The notes under the pieces were generated by a model. That model was not told where the DNA came from, ran no database searches, and worked only from the letters and a program-made list of their open reading frames with translations. From NCBI RefSeq assembly GCF_021213805.1, contig NZ_JAJQJI010000005.1:124001-188000 (forward strand): a stretch of 64,000 nucleotides of DNA, written 5' to 3'. The DNA comes from Mycobacterium sp. MYCO198283 (GTDB lineage: Bacteria; Actinomycetota; Actinomycetes; Mycobacteriales; Mycobacteriaceae). The translations under genes and the position numbers were made by a program. Shown here one piece after another: positions 47,509 through 55,695 of this stretch; position 1 is the first letter of the stretch, and every line of letters begins with the position of its first letter.

Positions 47509-49461
47509 GTGAGCTTGGGCTTCGGACTGCTAGTGGCGGTCTTGTTGCTGATTGTGCCCGGAGCATTCTTGGCCCGCGCCGGTGGACTGCGCTGGCCCAT
47601 CGCCGTCGCGGCCGGACCTGCGCTGACCTACGGCGTGGTGGGCATCGCGATCATGGTGTACGGCGCCGTCGGCGTCCCCTGGAATGCGTTGACGGCCTTA
47701 TTTGCTCTCGCCGTTTTCGCGGTGTTGGCCTGGAGTTTGCGCAAACCGCTGGGTCGGTTCCAGGATCCGGCCGCCGACGCACAGCGCGTCGCGCTGCGGC
47801 CGGCGCTGCTGGTGGCCGCCGGGGTGCTGATCGGCGCCGCGCTGATCGCGTGGGCCGCCGTCGCTGGGCTCCCGCAGTGGCAGTCGATCCCCAGCAATTG
47901 GGATTCGGTGTGGCACGCCAACACCGTGCGCTTCATCCTCGAGACCGGTCAGGCGTCGCCGACGCACATGGGCGAACTCCGCAACGTCGAGACCCACGAC
48001 CCGCTGTACTACCCGTCGACCTTCCACGCGCTGGCCGCCGTGCTCGCCCAGCTCGTCGGTGCGGCGCCCACCAGCGCGTACACGCTCAGCGCGCTGGCCG
48101 CCTCGGTGTGGCTGTTCCCCGCCAGCGCGGCGGTGCTCACCTGGCACCTTGCCCGCGACCGGACGGACGTCTGGCGCGCCGCCGGCTGCGCGGCCACCGC
48201 CGCGGCGTTGTCGGCGTCCTTCACCTCGGTGCCCTACGTCGAGTTCACCACCGCCTCCATGCCGAACCTCGCCGCCTACGGCATCGCCGTGCCTGCGATG
48301 GCGCTGACCGTCTCCGCGCTGGCGCACCGCGACCGCATCCCGCTGGCCGTCGTCGCGATCGTCGGGGTGTTCTCGGTGCACACCACGGGCGGCATCGTCA
48401 CGGTGCTGTTCCTCGCCGCGTGGTGGGCGTGCCACGGCGTGTGGCGGCCGGTGCGGAGCCGGGGGCAGGACCTGGCGGCGCTGCTGGCGGTCGGCGCGCC
48501 GGCGCTGGTGATCCTGCTGCCGCAGTTCGTCGGCATCCTGCGGCAGGCCGAGATCATCGCCGGGCACGCCTTCGTCACGGGCGAGGGCAAGAAGCGCGCG
48601 TTGATCGACGCCGCCGTGCAACACACCCGGCACCTCAACGACTTTCCGATCCAGTGGGCGCTGATCGTGGCCGCGGCGGCCGGCGCAGTGGTGCTCGTCG
48701 CCAAGCGGGTGTGGTGGCCGCTGGCGGTCTGGGCACTGCTCGTGGTGGCGATCGTGCACTCGTCGGCGCCGGTCCACGGCGCCGTCGGCCGGGTGATCGG
48801 CTTGTTCAGCGACACCTTCTACAGCGATCCGCGCCGGCTGTCGGCGGTGGTCACGATGCTGCTCACCTCGGCGGCCGGCATCGCGTTGTTCGCCGTGGTG
48901 GGCGGCGGCGTCCGCCTGCTCACCCGCCGGAAGGCCGATCCGCGGTGGGGCGCGGGCATCACCGCGGCGGTGCTGGCGGCGGTCTGCGTCGGCGCTGCGT
49001 GGCACTACCTGCCGGTGCACCGACACCTTTTCGGCGAGAAGTACGACGCCGTGATCATCGACGACGACGACCTCGCCGCGATGGCGTACCTCGCGCAGCT
49101 GCCGGGCGCCCGCGACACGCTGATCGGCAACGCGAACACCGACGGCACCGCGTGGATGTACGCCGTCGCCGGCCTGCACCCGCTGTGGACCCACTACGAC
49201 TACCCGGTCCAGCAGGGCCCGGGCTACCACCGCTTCGTGTTCTGGGCCTACGCCGACGATGCGGACACCGATCCGCGGATCGCCGCGGCCGTACACGCGC
49301 TCAACATCCGCTACGTGCTCGTCAGCAAGCCGGTAGTCCGCGGGTTCGTGATGCCCGACGGGCTAGTCTCACTCGACAGCTCACGGTCGTGGAAGAAGAT
49401 CTACGACAACGGCGGCGCCCGCATCTACGAATGGCGTGGCGACGCCGCGGGTAACCGCTGA
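47509..49461 (+). CDS. polytopic GT-C-type membrane protein, Rv3779-like
   Basis: 650 residues with about 13 membrane helices and a C-terminal soluble part ([40 protein letters not shown]). The loop after the third helix, [20 protein letters not shown], carries the acidic residue expected of GT-C enzymes. Rv3779 in M. tuberculosis has been linked to polyprenyl-phosphomannose/mannoside synthesis (established knowledge, recalled). The GTG start begins directly with a helix. bpa follows 35 bases later. Confidence 0.83.
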   Translation: MSLGFGLLVAVLLLIVPGAFLARAGGLRWPIAVAAGPALTYGVVGIAIMVYGAVGVPWNALTALFALAVFAVLAWSLRKPLGRFQDPAADAQRVALRPALLVAAGVLIGAALIAWAAVAGLPQWQSIPSNWDSVWHANTVRFILETGQASPTHMGELRNVETHDPLYYPSTFHALAAVLAQLVGAAPTSAYTLSALAASVWLFPASAAVLTWHLARDRTDVWRAAGCAATAAALSASFTSVPYVEFTTASMPNLAAYGIAVPAMALTVSALAHRDRIPLAVVAIVGVFSVHTTGGIVTVLFLAAWWACHGVWRPVRSRGQDLAALLAVGAPALVILLPQFVGILRQAEIIAGHAFVTGEGKKRALIDAAVQHTRHLNDFPIQWALIVAAAAGAVVLVAKRVWWPLAVWALLVVAIVHSSAPVHGAVGRVIGLFSDTFYSDPRRLSAVVTMLLTSAAGIALFAVVGGGVRLLTRRKADPRWGAGITAAVLAAVCVGAAWHYLPVHRHLFGEKYDAVIIDDDDLAAMAYLAQLPGARDTLIGNANTDGTAWMYAVAGLHPLWTHYDYPVQQGPGYHRFVFWAYADDADTDPRIAAAVHALNIRYVLVSKPVVRGFVMPDGLVSLDSSRSWKKIYDNGGARIYEWRGDAAGNR

Positions 49462-49496
49462 GACCGCAGCCACCGGCCACCGTTGAGGAACTAGGG

Positions 49497-49994
49497 ATGA
49501 GTATTCAGAGCGACGACGACGAGATCGAGATCATCGGCGGCTCCGGCCAGCAAGAGAAGAACGACGACAAGTCGGTGATGGACATGGTCGAGCAGCCCGC
49601 GAAGGTGATGCGCATCGGCACGATGATCAAGCAGCTGCTGGAGGAGGTGCGGGCGGCACCCCTCGACGAGGCCAGCCGCAGCCGGCTGCGCGAGATCCAC
49701 GCCACCAGCATCCGCGAACTCGAGGAGGGCCTGGCGCCCGAGTTGCAGCAGGAGCTCAACCGGCTGGCGCTGCCGTTCGGTGAGGACACGGTGCCGTCCG
49801 ACGCCGAGCTGCGCATCGCACAGGCGCAGCTCGTCGGCTGGCTCGAAGGGCTTTTCCACGGCATCCAGACCGCGTTGTTCGCCCAGCAGATGGCTGCCCG
49901 CGCGCAGCTCGAGCAGATGCGTCAAGGCGCCCTGCCGCAGGGCATGCCGGTGCCGGGCGGCCGCGGCGGCTCGGGCACCGGGCAGTACCTGTAG
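49497..49994 (+). CDS. bpa: bacterial proteasome activator
   Basis: A 165-residue Rv3780 homologue. Acidic disordered N-terminus (SDDDEIEIIGG), four-helix core (KVMRIGTMIKQLLEEVRAAP through LFHGIQTALFAQQMAARAQL) and the C-terminal GQYL, the HbYX-like tail that docks on the 20S proteasome. It forms a dodecameric ring that feeds partly unfolded proteins to the proteasome without ATP (established for Bpa). Clear ATG start. Confidence 0.95.
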   Translation: MSIQSDDDEIEIIGGSGQQEKNDDKSVMDMVEQPAKVMRIGTMIKQLLEEVRAAPLDEASRSRLREIHATSIRELEEGLAPELQQELNRLALPFGEDTVPSDAELRIAQAQLVGWLEGLFHGIQTALFAQQMAARAQLEQMRQGALPQGMPVPGGRGGSGTGQYL

Positions 49995-50004
49995 GCACCC
50001 AGCG

Positions 50005-50814
50005 GTGGCCGAGCCCTTCATCGAAACCCGCAACGCCTGGGTCGAGTTCCCCATCTTCGACGCCAAGTCGCGGTCGCTGAAAAAGGCGTTCCTCGGCAAG
50101 GCGGGCGGCGCCATCGGCCGCAACGCGTCCAACGTCGTCGTCATCGAGGCGCTGCGCGACATCACGCTGTCGCTGCGGCACGGCGACCGCGTGGGGCTCG
50201 TCGGCCACAACGGCGCCGGCAAGTCGACGCTCCTGCGGCTGCTGTCCGGCATCTACGAGCCCACCCGCGGCTCGGCGACCGTGCGCGGCCGCGTGGCGCC
50301 GGTGTTCGACCTGGGCGTCGGCATGGATCCGGAGATCTCCGGGTTCGAGAACATCATCATTCGCGGCCTGTTCCTCGGTCAGACCCGCAAGCAGATGCTC
50401 GCGAAGGTCGACGAGATCGCGGAGTTCACCGAGCTCGGCGAATACCTGTCGATGCCGCTGCGCACCTACTCCACCGGTATGCGGGTGCGCCTGGCGATGG
50501 GTGTCGTCACCAGCATCGACCCGGAGATCCTGCTGCTCGACGAGGGCATCGGCGCCGTCGACGCCGAGTTCATGAAGAAGGCGCGCACGCGGTTGCAGGA
50601 CCTCGTCGCACGGTCCGGGATCCTGGTGTTCGCCAGCCACTCCAACGAGTTCTTGGCGCAGCTGTGCGACACCGCGATGTGGATCGACCACGGCACGATC
50701 AAGATGTCCGGCGGCATCGAAGACGTCGTCCGCGCCTACGAGGGCGAAGACGCCGCCCGCCACGTGCGCGAGGTGATCGAAGAGAACACCCGGTGGGACG
50801 CGCCCCGTGCCTGA
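50005..50814 (+). CDS. rfbE: galactan ABC exporter ATPase (Wzt/RfbE)
   Basis: A 269-residue Rv3781-type ATPase, partner of the permease at 51724 for lipid-linked galactan export across the plasma membrane. Walker A GHNGAGKST, signature YSTGMRVRLA (the variant typical of polysaccharide exporters), Walker B ILLLDEGIGAVD and switch FASHS. Compared with O-antigen Wzt there is no carbohydrate-binding C-terminal domain. GTG start; it overlaps glfT1 by 8 bases. Confidence 0.92.
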   Translation: MAEPFIETRNAWVEFPIFDAKSRSLKKAFLGKAGGAIGRNASNVVVIEALRDITLSLRHGDRVGLVGHNGAGKSTLLRLLSGIYEPTRGSATVRGRVAPVFDLGVGMDPEISGFENIIIRGLFLGQTRKQMLAKVDEIAEFTELGEYLSMPLRTYSTGMRVRLAMGVVTSIDPEILLLDEGIGAVDAEFMKKARTRLQDLVARSGILVFASHSNEFLAQLCDTAMWIDHGTIKMSGGIEDVVRAYEGEDAARHVREVIEENTRWDAPRA

Positions 50815-51727
50815 GGGGCAGCGGATCTGCGCCGTCGTCGTCACCCACCGCCGGCCGGACCAGCTGGCGACGTCGTTGCAGGTGCTCGCCGAGCAGACCC
50901 GTCGGCCCGACCACCTCGTCGTCGTCGACAACGACAACGACCCGCGGGTGCGCGACCTGGTGGCGTCGCAGCCCGTGCCGACCACCTACCTCGGGTCGGC
51001 GCGCAACCTGGGTGGGGCGGGCGGCTTCGCGCTCGGGATGCTGACCGCACTCGCCACCGGGGCCGAGTGGGTGTGGCTGGCCGACGACGACGGCCGCCCC
51101 GCCGACACCGGGGTGCTCGAGACGCTGCTCACCTGCGCGCTGCGGCACGGGCTCGCCGAGGTGTCACCGATGGTCTGCGACATGGCCGATCCGCAGCGGC
51201 TGGCGTTCCCGCTGCGGCGCGGGCTGGTGTGGCGGCGGCGCGTCGACGAGCTACGGACGCACGGCCCAGAGCAGGATCTGCTGCCCGGCATCGCGTCGCT
51301 GTTCAACGGGGCGCTGTTCCGGGCCGAGACGCTGGAGGCGGTCGGCGTGCCGGACCTGCGGCTGTTCATCCGCGGCGACGAGGTCGAGATGCATCGGCGC
51401 CTGGTGCGCTCCGGGCTGCCGTTCGGAACCTGCCTAAAGGCGTCCTACCTGCACCCGCAGGGCTCCGACGAATTCAAGCCGATCCTGCGCGGTCGCATGC
51501 ACACGCAATTTCCCGACAGCGCTACCAAACGTTTCTATACCTACCGCAACCGTGGCTACCTGCTCGCCCAGCCCGGCCTGCGGCGACTGCTGTTCCAGGA
51601 GTGGGTGCGCTTCGGGTGGTACTTCGTGATCACCCGACGCGACCCGGCCGGGCTGGTGGAGTGGGTCCGGTTGCGGCGGCTGGGGCGTCGCGAGAGATTC
51701 TCCCGGAAGGAGGGGACGCAGTCATGA
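50807..51727 (+). CDS. glfT1: galactofuranosyltransferase GlfT1
   Basis: A 306-residue GT2 enzyme (Rv3782) that adds the first galactofuranose residues to the rhamnosyl-GlcNAc linker of arabinogalactan, using UDP-Galf. CAVVVTHRRPDQL at the start, VVDNDNDP, catalytic metal motif WLADDDG, and IRGDEVEMHRRLVRSGLPF with the base aspartate/glutamate. Soluble or peripheral. The GTG start lies inside the rfbE end; the permease gene overlaps its stop (ATGA). Confidence 0.95.
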   Translation: MPEGQRICAVVVTHRRPDQLATSLQVLAEQTRRPDHLVVVDNDNDPRVRDLVASQPVPTTYLGSARNLGGAGGFALGMLTALATGAEWVWLADDDGRPADTGVLETLLTCALRHGLAEVSPMVCDMADPQRLAFPLRRGLVWRRRVDELRTHGPEQDLLPGIASLFNGALFRAETLEAVGVPDLRLFIRGDEVEMHRRLVRSGLPFGTCLKASYLHPQGSDEFKPILRGRMHTQFPDSATKRFYTYRNRGYLLAQPGLRRLLFQEWVRFGWYFVITRRDPAGLVEWVRLRRLGRRERFSRKEGTQS

Positions 51728-52554
51728 CGGTCACCGACACCGCGTCACAGTCGCGCACCATGGCCCGGGCGTGGGCGGACCTGGTCGACGGGTTCGGCAA
51801 GCGCGAACTGTGGCTGCATCTGGGCTGGCAGGACATCAAGCAGCGGTACCGCCGCTCGGTGCTGGGGCCAATCTGGATCACCATCGCGACCGGCGCCACG
51901 GCCGTCGCGATGGGCCTGTTGTACTCGAAGCTGTTCAAACTCGAACTGGCCGAACACCTTCCGTACGTGACGATGGGCCTGATCATCTGGAACCTCATCA
52001 ACGCCTCGATCATCGAGGGCGCCGACGTGTTCGTCGCGAACGAAGGCCTGATCAAGCAGCTGCCGACACCGTTGAGCGTGCACGTCTACCGGCTGGTGTG
52101 GCGGCAGCTCATCCTGTTCGCGCACAACATGATCATCTTCGTCGTCATCGCGATCATCTTCCCCAAGCACTGGCACTGGACCGACCTCGCGGTGATCCCC
52201 GCGCTGGGGCTGATCGTGCTGAACTGCGTATGGGTGTCGTTGTGCTTCGGCATCCTCGCCACCCGCTACCGCGACATCAGCCCACTGCTGTTCTCGCTGG
52301 TGCAGCTGCTCTTCTTCATGACGCCGATCATCTGGAACGAGGCCACGCTGCAGGCCCAGGGCGCCGGTCAGTACGCCCGGATCGTCGAGCTCAACCCGCT
52401 GCTGCACTACCTCGACATCGTGCGCGCGCCGTTGCTCGGGGCCGACCAGGAGTTGCGGCACTGGCTCGTGGTCATCGTTCTGACGATCCTGGGGTGGCTG
52501 CTCGCGGCGGTGGCGATGCGCCAGTACCGGGGACGCGTCGCGTACTGGGTGTGA
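51724..52554 (+). CDS. rfbD: galactan ABC exporter permease (Wzm/RfbD)
   Basis: A 276-residue ABC-2-type permease (Rv3783) with about six membrane helices. The amphipathic N-terminal segment KRELWLHLGWQDIKQRYRRS and the FFMTPIIWNEA helix are typical of polysaccharide exporters. With RfbE it moves the lipid-linked galactan outward before arabinan is added by AftA and the Emb proteins. Confidence 0.93.
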   Translation: MTVTDTASQSRTMARAWADLVDGFGKRELWLHLGWQDIKQRYRRSVLGPIWITIATGATAVAMGLLYSKLFKLELAEHLPYVTMGLIIWNLINASIIEGADVFVANEGLIKQLPTPLSVHVYRLVWRQLILFAHNMIIFVVIAIIFPKHWHWTDLAVIPALGLIVLNCVWVSLCFGILATRYRDISPLLFSLVQLLFFMTPIIWNEATLQAQGAGQYARIVELNPLLHYLDIVRAPLLGADQELRHWLVVIVLTILGWLLAAVAMRQYRGRVAYWV

Positions 52555-52579
52555 CGCTGATGTCCGCTTGGCGCAGGCG

Positions 52580-52720
52580 GCAGGGGTCACGCATTACAGA
52601 GACGCTGTCCGACTCGACGTCGAGTTGCGAGCTGTTGAGTATTTCGAGACCTGGCGATCCGTAGAACACGACGTCATCCACCACGTCGACACCGGCGAGG
52701 CCGAGCCACTCCGCAAGTCT
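52580..52720 (-). pseudogene. fragment of a DUF1023-type alpha/beta hydrolase
   Basis: The minus strand between rfbD and gtrA reads RLAEWLGLAGVDVVDDVVFY, then GSPGLEILNSSQLDVES. This matches the intact hydrolase at 55692 around [21 protein letters not shown]. No start, no catalytic serine segment and no continuation are present, so only ~25-45 codons of a lost paralogue remain. Confidence 0.65.
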
Positions 52721-52735
52721 TCGCCGGCGCTGCCT

Positions 52736-52741
52736 TACGCT
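52736..52741 (+). promoter_or_regulatory. -10 box TACGCT before gtrA
   Basis: TANNNT 6 bases before the GTG at 52748; decides for GTG over the ATG at 52763. Confidence 0.55.
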
Positions 52742-52747
52742 TCGCCA

Positions 52748-53158
52748 GTGGCCGAACCTCCGATGTCGCCGCAGCTTTCGCTGACCACGCAGGCCTGGCG
52801 ATTCCTGGTGACCGGCGGCCTTTCGGCGATCGTCGACTTCGGGCTCTACGTGTCACTGCTCTCGACCGGCCTGCACGTCAACATCGCCAAGACGCTCAGC
52901 TTCGTCGCCGGCACCACGACCGCCTACCTGATCAACCGTCGCTGGACATTCCAGGCCGCGCCGAGCCGCGCCCGTTTTGTTGCGGTCTGCGCGCTCTACG
53001 CCACCACCTACGCCGTGCAGGTGGGCATCAACTACGTCTTCTACACGACGTGGGACGACAAACCGTGGCGAGTGCCGGTCGCCTTCGTCATCGCGCAGGG
53101 CACCGCGACCGTCATCAACTTCGTCGTGCAACGCGCGGTCATCTTCCGGTTGCGGTAG
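52748..53158 (+). CDS. GtrA-like membrane protein (Rv3789 type)
   Basis: 136 residues, four membrane helices: AWRFLVTGGLSAIVDFGLYV, LSFVAGTTTAYLINRRWTF, a third near ATTYAVQVGINYVFY and a fourth in INFVVQRAVIFRL. Rv3789 is tied to decaprenylphosphoryl-arabinose use, either as a flippase or by recruiting AftA (both proposed in the literature). Its own promoter separates it from rfbD; the opposite-strand EspC-like gene ends 1 base after its stop. Confidence 0.9.
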   Translation: MAEPPMSPQLSLTTQAWRFLVTGGLSAIVDFGLYVSLLSTGLHVNIAKTLSFVAGTTTAYLINRRWTFQAAPSRARFVAVCALYATTYAVQVGINYVFYTTWDDKPWRVPVAFVIAQGTATVINFVVQRAVIFRLR

Positions 53159-53159
53159 T

Positions 53160-53465
53160 TCAGTCGCCCAGGCTGTCCAACACGCCGGCACTGTGGTCAT
53201 CCTGCGTGCGATAGGCGCGCGACGCCGCCTGCAGCTTGTCGCCGATGTCGTCGAGCTCACGGCGCAAGCGCGTCGCCTGCTCTTCGAGGAGCCCGATGAA
53301 GCCGGCGAAACCTGACCGGCCGGCATGCTGCCAGGCGGTCCCGAAGCCGCTGAGGGTGTCTGCGGTGGCAGCGCGGCTGGCCGAGGCGCGAGCGGCCAAT
53401 TCGTGAGCGGACGCTCCCGAGCCGAACAGCATCTCGGTGTCACCGGCGAGGCGGTCACTGGGCAT
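53160..53465 (-). CDS. EspC-like small type VII secretion-associated protein
   Basis: 101 residues, mostly helical: a helix-turn-helix hairpin with FGTAWQHAGRSGFAGFIGLL at the turn and LLEEQATRLRRELDDIGDKL in the second helix, as in EspC/DUF2580 type VII targets. There is no Sec signal. ATG at 53465 with GGGAG 8 bases upstream. It is the last gene of the hydrolase-lipoprotein unit, 15 bases from the previous one, and could be the secretion partner of the large hydrolase. Confidence 0.7.
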   Translation of the reverse strand: MPSDRLAGDTEMLFGSGASAHELAARASASRAATADTLSGFGTAWQHAGRSGFAGFIGLLEEQATRLRRELDDIGDKLQAASRAYRTQDDHSAGVLDSLGD

Positions 53466-53480
53466 TGACAAAGCTCCCGT

Positions 53481-54047
53481 CTACGAGGGCGGAGCGTCCG
53501 CATGACGCCGGCACACGACGGTGCCCCTGATGACGGTGGCCACCGCTGATCCGAACATCAGACTGCGACCGTCGGGACTGGTGAAGCGGACATCATGCTT
53601 CTCAGCGACCGTGTCGGGTTGCCACGAGCCGACCAGCCCGTCCTGAGCAGCCAGCTCCTGGACCATCGGGAAAAGCCGCCGCCACTCCTCGGACGTCAAC
53701 CCCCGGCTGCTCACCCACATCGGAAGGTACACCGCAGCGCCGTGCTGACCTGACACCTCATCGACGCAGCCAGGACTCATCTCGCTACCTGCCACTCGCC
53801 ACGGCTCGGTCTCTGGCACGGTGCGCGCGACCAGCGAACGGACACGGTCGACAAGGTCGATCATCTCGGCTCGGGCCGCGTCGATGTCCGGAAGACTCTC
53901 GATACCGATGGCGGCCTCCTCCGGTGACGACGGTGCAGGTTCGGGCGTTTCGGCGGCCGGACCACCGCACCCGACCAACGTCAGCGCCACGACCACCGCA
54001 GCGACAGCACCATGAAGCGAGCCGCTCACTTGGTCACCAGCCAGCAT
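53481..54047 (-). CDS. LppA-type lipoprotein, diverged copy
   Basis: 188 residues with signal peptide and lipobox LVGC (C27), then a Pro/Glu-rich linker. The mature domain keeps the LppA pattern: ESLPDIDAARAEMIDLVDRV, RGLTSEEWRRLFPMVQELAA, HDVRFTSPDGRSLMFGS and a final VVCRRHAD. Two cysteines in the mature part line up with those in the three neighbours. About 33 bases after the third tandem copy. Confidence 0.8.
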   Translation of the reverse strand: MLAGDQVSGSLHGAVAAVVVALTLVGCGGPAAETPEPAPSSPEEAAIGIESLPDIDAARAEMIDLVDRVRSLVARTVPETEPWRVAGSEMSPGCVDEVSGQHGAAVYLPMWVSSRGLTSEEWRRLFPMVQELAAQDGLVGSWQPDTVAEKHDVRFTSPDGRSLMFGSAVATVIRGTVVCRRHADAPPS

Positions 54048-54080
54048 CGTGGTGTTCGGTCGCCTTGACCGCGCGGGAGA

Positions 54081-54620
54081 TCACGACCGCCCCACCGCGT
54101 CGGCGCTGCGCCGACACGCGACCGTGCCAGTCAGCACGGTGGCCTCCCGGCTGCCAAATTTCAGCTCCAAGCCGTCATCGCTTGTGAAGCGGACATCGTG
54201 ATTGCCGCTGCTGTGCTGTGGGGAGACGTAGCTGGGAAGTCCCGCCTCTGCCGCCAGCCGCGCCACAACAGGAAAGACGAGCTCCCACTCGGCATCGGTC
54301 AACCCTTTGGGTGTCGACATCATCCGCAAGTACACGGTGACGCCCTCGCGGCCGGTGGACCTCTGCACACACCACTCACGCGCTTCATCGCGGTCCCACC
54401 GCCACGGCGCCGTCGCCGGCACCAACCGCACGATCTCGTCACGCGCACGCTCGATCAACTCGGTCAGCTGACGCGCGGCCACGTCGGCATCAGGCAACTC
54501 GGCGATGTCGACCACCGGAACCTCCTCGTTGATGATCGGCGAGCTGGTCTGGCCGCCGCATCCGGCGACCGCCAACAACACGACGCACACCGCCGCCTCC
54601 TTGACCGCGCGGGAGATCAC
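54081..54620 (-). CDS. LppA-type lipoprotein, tandem copy 3
   Basis: 179 residues, lipobox AVAGC (C21). The mature part starts SPIINEEVPVVDIAELPDAD, then AARQLTELIERARDEIVRLV and the paired cysteines (EWCVQR; VACRRSADAV). Nearly identical to the next two genes. The GTG start overlaps the previous stop (GTGA). The domain resembles M. tuberculosis LppA/LppB (Rv2543/Rv2544). Confidence 0.85.
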   Translation of the reverse strand: MISRAVKEAAVCVVLLAVAGCGGQTSSPIINEEVPVVDIAELPDADVAARQLTELIERARDEIVRLVPATAPWRWDRDEAREWCVQRSTGREGVTVYLRMMSTPKGLTDAEWELVFPVVARLAAEAGLPSYVSPQHSSGNHDVRFTSDDGLELKFGSREATVLTGTVACRRSADAVGRS

Positions 54621-55156
54621 GACCGCCCCACCGCGTCGGCGCTGCGCCGGCAGGCGACGGTGCCGGTCAGCAGCGTCGCTTCTCGAGAGCCGAAGACGAA
54701 CTCCCGGCCATCGTCACTGGTGAAACGCACGTCGTAATTGCCGCTGCTGTGCTGCGGAGCGACGTAGTTGGGAAGTCCCGCGTCTGCCGCCAGCCGTGCC
54801 ACAACAGGGAAGACGAGATCCCACTCGGCATCGGTCAACCCGTGCGCCGAGATCATATTGCGCAAGTACACAGTGACGCCCTCGCGGCCGGTGGACTTCT
54901 GCACACACCACTCACGCGCTTCCTCGCGGTTCCACCGCCACGGCGCGGTCGCCGGCACCATCCGCACGATCTCGTCACGCGCACGCTCGATCAGCTCGGT
55001 CAGCTGGCGCGCGGCCACGTCAGCGTCGGGCAACTCGGCGATGTCGATCACCGGAACCTCCTCGTTGATGATCGGCGAGCTGGTCTCGCCGCCGCATGCG
55101 GCGACCGCCAATAGCACGACGCACACCGCCGCCCCCTTGACCGCGCGGGAGATCAC
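54617..55156 (-). CDS. LppA-type lipoprotein, tandem copy 2
   Basis: 179 residues, lipobox AVAAC (C21). Differs from copy 3 at scattered positions only (for example VPVIDIAELP, SAHGLTDAEWDLVFPVVARL). The GTG at 55156 is chosen by analogy with copy 3 and because it overlaps the upstream stop; the frame is open further upstream. Membrane-anchored on the outer face of the plasma membrane. Confidence 0.85.
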   Translation of the reverse strand: MISRAVKGAAVCVVLLAVAACGGETSSPIINEEVPVIDIAELPDADVAARQLTELIERARDEIVRMVPATAPWRWNREEAREWCVQKSTGREGVTVYLRNMISAHGLTDAEWDLVFPVVARLAADAGLPNYVAPQHSSGNYDVRFTSDDGREFVFGSREATLLTGTVACRRSADAVGRS

Positions 55157-55695
55157 GACCGCCCCACGGCGTCGGCGCTGCACCGGCAGGCGACGGTGCC
55201 GGTCAGCACGGTGGCCTCCAGGCTGCCGAACATGAACTCTCGACCGTCGTCGCTGGTGAAACGCACGTCATAATTACCGCTGCTGTGCTGGGGAGAGACG
55301 TAGTTGGGAAGTCCCGCGTCTGCCGCCAGCCGCGCCACAACAGGGAAGACGAGCTCCCACTCGGCATCGGTCAACCCATGCGCCGAAATCATCTTGCGCA
55401 AGTACACAGTGACGCCCTCGCGGCCGGTGGACTTCTGCACACAGCCGAAGCGGCTCTCCTCGCGGTTCCACCGCCACGGCGCCGTCGCCGGCACCAACCG
55501 CACGATCTCGTCACGCGCACGCTCGATCAACTCAGTCAGCTGGCGCGCGGCCACGTCGGCATCGGGCAACTCGGCGATGTCGACCACCGGAACCTCCTCG
55601 TTGATGATCGGCGAGCGATCGTCCCCGACGTTGCACGCCGTGAGGACCAGCAGGACCAACAGCAGCGACCACACCCGCTGCAGACGTCGTGTCAT
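55153..55695 (-). CDS. LppA-type lipoprotein, tandem copy 1
   Basis: 180 residues. The signal peptide ([21 protein letters not shown]21) is unrelated to those of copies 2 and 3, while the mature domain from SPIINEEVPV onward is nearly identical, a pattern expected from duplication followed by gene conversion of the mature part. One difference: NREESRFGCVQK replaces NREEAREWCVQK. ATGA overlap with the hydrolase gene. Confidence 0.85.
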   Translation of the reverse strand: MTRRLQRVWSLLLVLLVLTACNVGDDRSPIINEEVPVVDIAELPDADVAARQLTELIERARDEIVRLVPATAPWRWNREESRFGCVQKSTGREGVTVYLRKMISAHGLTDAEWELVFPVVARLAADAGLPNYVSPQHSSGNYDVRFTSDDGREFMFGSLEATVLTGTVACRCSADAVGRS

